IMG/VR virus record: IMGVR_UViG_3300043430_000171
Coordinates: 1 to 22,651 of that record
DNA: 22,651 nt
Source: a virus
Direction: 5' to 3' (one strand)
The stretch's first letter is position 1. Each line of letters opens with the position of its first letter. This document shows positions 22,036 through 22,651 of the stretch, in pieces. The translations under genes and the position numbers were made by a program. The notes beneath the pieces were generated by a model. It was given only the letters and a program-made list of their open reading frames with translations. It had not been told where the DNA came from and made no database searches.

Positions 22036-22058
22036 ATCACGGGGAGTAAAACGGGAAA
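22036..22058 (-). repeat. Outer inverted repeat, right arm (21 of 23 bp)
   Basis: GTAAAACGGGAAA (22046-22058) mirrors 21803-21815. The distance to the inner arm is again 41 nt (22005-22045), with unrelated sequence over most of that distance. Confidence 0.9.
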
Positions 22059-22065
22059 GCGGGAT

Positions 22066-22651
22066 TTATGCGGCTTTTTGATCATAAATATACTCCACTT
22101 TGTTCAAAATCTCACTATGACCCTCAACACAAGCACCAAGCCATTGCTCTTGCGTTTTATCATGCGGGCACAAACCAACCACAAAAAACGTAGCTTTCCC
22201 TATAAATGTTTTGTAATTGAAATTTAAATCTTTCCGTTTTTTAACTTTACTGCCAATAAACGAAGCGAAATTCTTTGAACCTAAAGAGTGTTCATTATTG
22301 ATTTTGCACCACGCCGAAAAATATTTAAACAAATCTGAAACGCGAATTGAACCAAATGGCACAGGCATATTATTATGCTCAAGCGCGCCACGCTCCCACT
22401 CATTATAAAAAACCTCCCAAACAGCGCGACCATGCTCAATCAAACGCTCTTTAGCCTCAGTCATTGGTGGTTCAGTATGCTCATCGAATGGGTAAGACTC
22501 ATCATCGTTTTGCATTTTAGTGTCAAGCAGGAATTGATAAAATGCAGCTGCACCACCCTCTTTTAAATCAGCATCTACACCACGCTGCAATTCTTCGTAG
22601 AGCTTTGTTTCTGGCCATATCACCAAAAATCGTCTATCGCTTGGCTCAACA
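22066..22651 (-). CDS. D5/P4-like primase-helicase, C-terminal part (5' end outside window)
   Basis: The frame is open from the right edge to the stop at 22066, about 194 codons. Its first residues read VEPSDRRFLVIWP; the (D)RRF-x-V motif is typical of the arginine-finger end of the SF3 helicase domain in DUF5906/D5-type phage proteins, and shows that the TTG at 22626 is not the true start. The rest (AAFYQFLLD, HTEPPMTEAKERLIEHGRAV, DLFKYFSAWC) fits the helical C-terminus of that family. Such proteins unwind DNA and often prime it at the phage origin. It lies directly next to the repeat array, which supports a replication role for both. Confidence 0.82.
   Translation of the reverse strand, partial: VEPSDRRFLVIWPETKLYEELQRGVDADLKEGGAAAFYQFLLDTKMQNDDESYPFDEHTEPPMTEAKERLIEHGRAVWEVFYNEWERGALEHNNMPVPFGSIRVSDLFKYFSAWCKINNEHSLGSKNFASFIGSKVKKRKDLNFNYKTFIGKATFFVVGLCPHDKTQEQWLGACVEGHSEILNKVEYIYDQKAA

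Larger units (their letters stand above)
21719..22065. other. Non-coding region with mirrored CCCG repeats, candidate replication origin
   Basis: No gene is seen in these 347 bases. They are AT-rich apart from regularly placed CCCGT, TAATCCCG and CGGG motifs arranged as nested inverted repeats around 21930. The array lies between the primase-helicase gene and the Q gene, and its right arm ends 7 bases before the primase stop. An origin of replication is the most economical reading; a repressor or partition array is also possible. Confidence 0.6.

Overview
This window is a long stretch of a tailed, siphovirus-type bacteriophage or prophage. Essentially every gene lies on the minus strand, so transcription runs from high to low coordinates. 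The head module is of the HK97 type: P27-family small terminase, large terminase, HK97 portal, S78 prohead protease, HK97-fold capsid, gp6-, gp7- and gp10-like connectors. The tail tip is of the gene-transfer-agent (RcGTA gp12-gp15) type. Moderate GC content, good Shine-Dalgarno sites and the kind of lysis genes point to a Gram-negative, probably gammaproteobacterial host. The genus cannot be fixed from the sequence, and no integrase or attachment site is visible, so phage and prophage cannot be told apart.

Layout in transcription order. (1) 22651-22066: C-terminal end of a D5/P4-like primase-helicase, cut by the window edge. (2) 22065-21704: a non-coding region with a large, exactly mirrored set of CCCG-type repeats, probably a replication origin or regulatory array. 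(3) 21703-21302: an antitermination protein of the Q type, followed by a possible late promoter and two strong terminators. (4) 21102-19299: lysis cassette with a LydA-type holin, a coiled-coil membrane protein, a GH24 lysozyme, a possible tiny membrane peptide and a secreted fibronectin-III protein. (5) 19312-16681: HNH endonuclease, a GC-rich gap that may hold cos, then both terminase subunits. (6) 16653-11536: portal, protease, capsid, a repeat-rich head-region protein and the connector/tail-completion genes. (7) 11464-6540: tail tube, tail assembly chaperones G and GT (joined by a -1 ribosomal frameshift), tape measure, DUF2460 and DUF2163 proteins. (8) 6540-1: NlpC/P60 peptidase, giant tip/host-specificity protein with a C-terminal LamG-like domain, two small tail-fibre-type proteins and two tandem paralogous structural proteins, the last cut by the left edge.

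Most neighbouring genes are joined by ATGA or TAATG overlaps, as in one late operon. Six strong intrinsic terminators sit inside this operon, bracketing the lysis leader, capsid and tail tube genes. That arrangement makes sense if the Q-like protein makes polymerase terminator-resistant, with residual termination tuning structural protein dosage.

Most notable: the nested inverted-repeat array with equal 41-nt spacing on both sides (21803-22058); the A AAA AAC slippery site with a 12-bp hairpin that fuses the G and T chaperones (the T frame has no start of its own); the perfect 24-bp tandem repeat in the head-region gene; and the secreted Fn3 protein in the lysis cassette.
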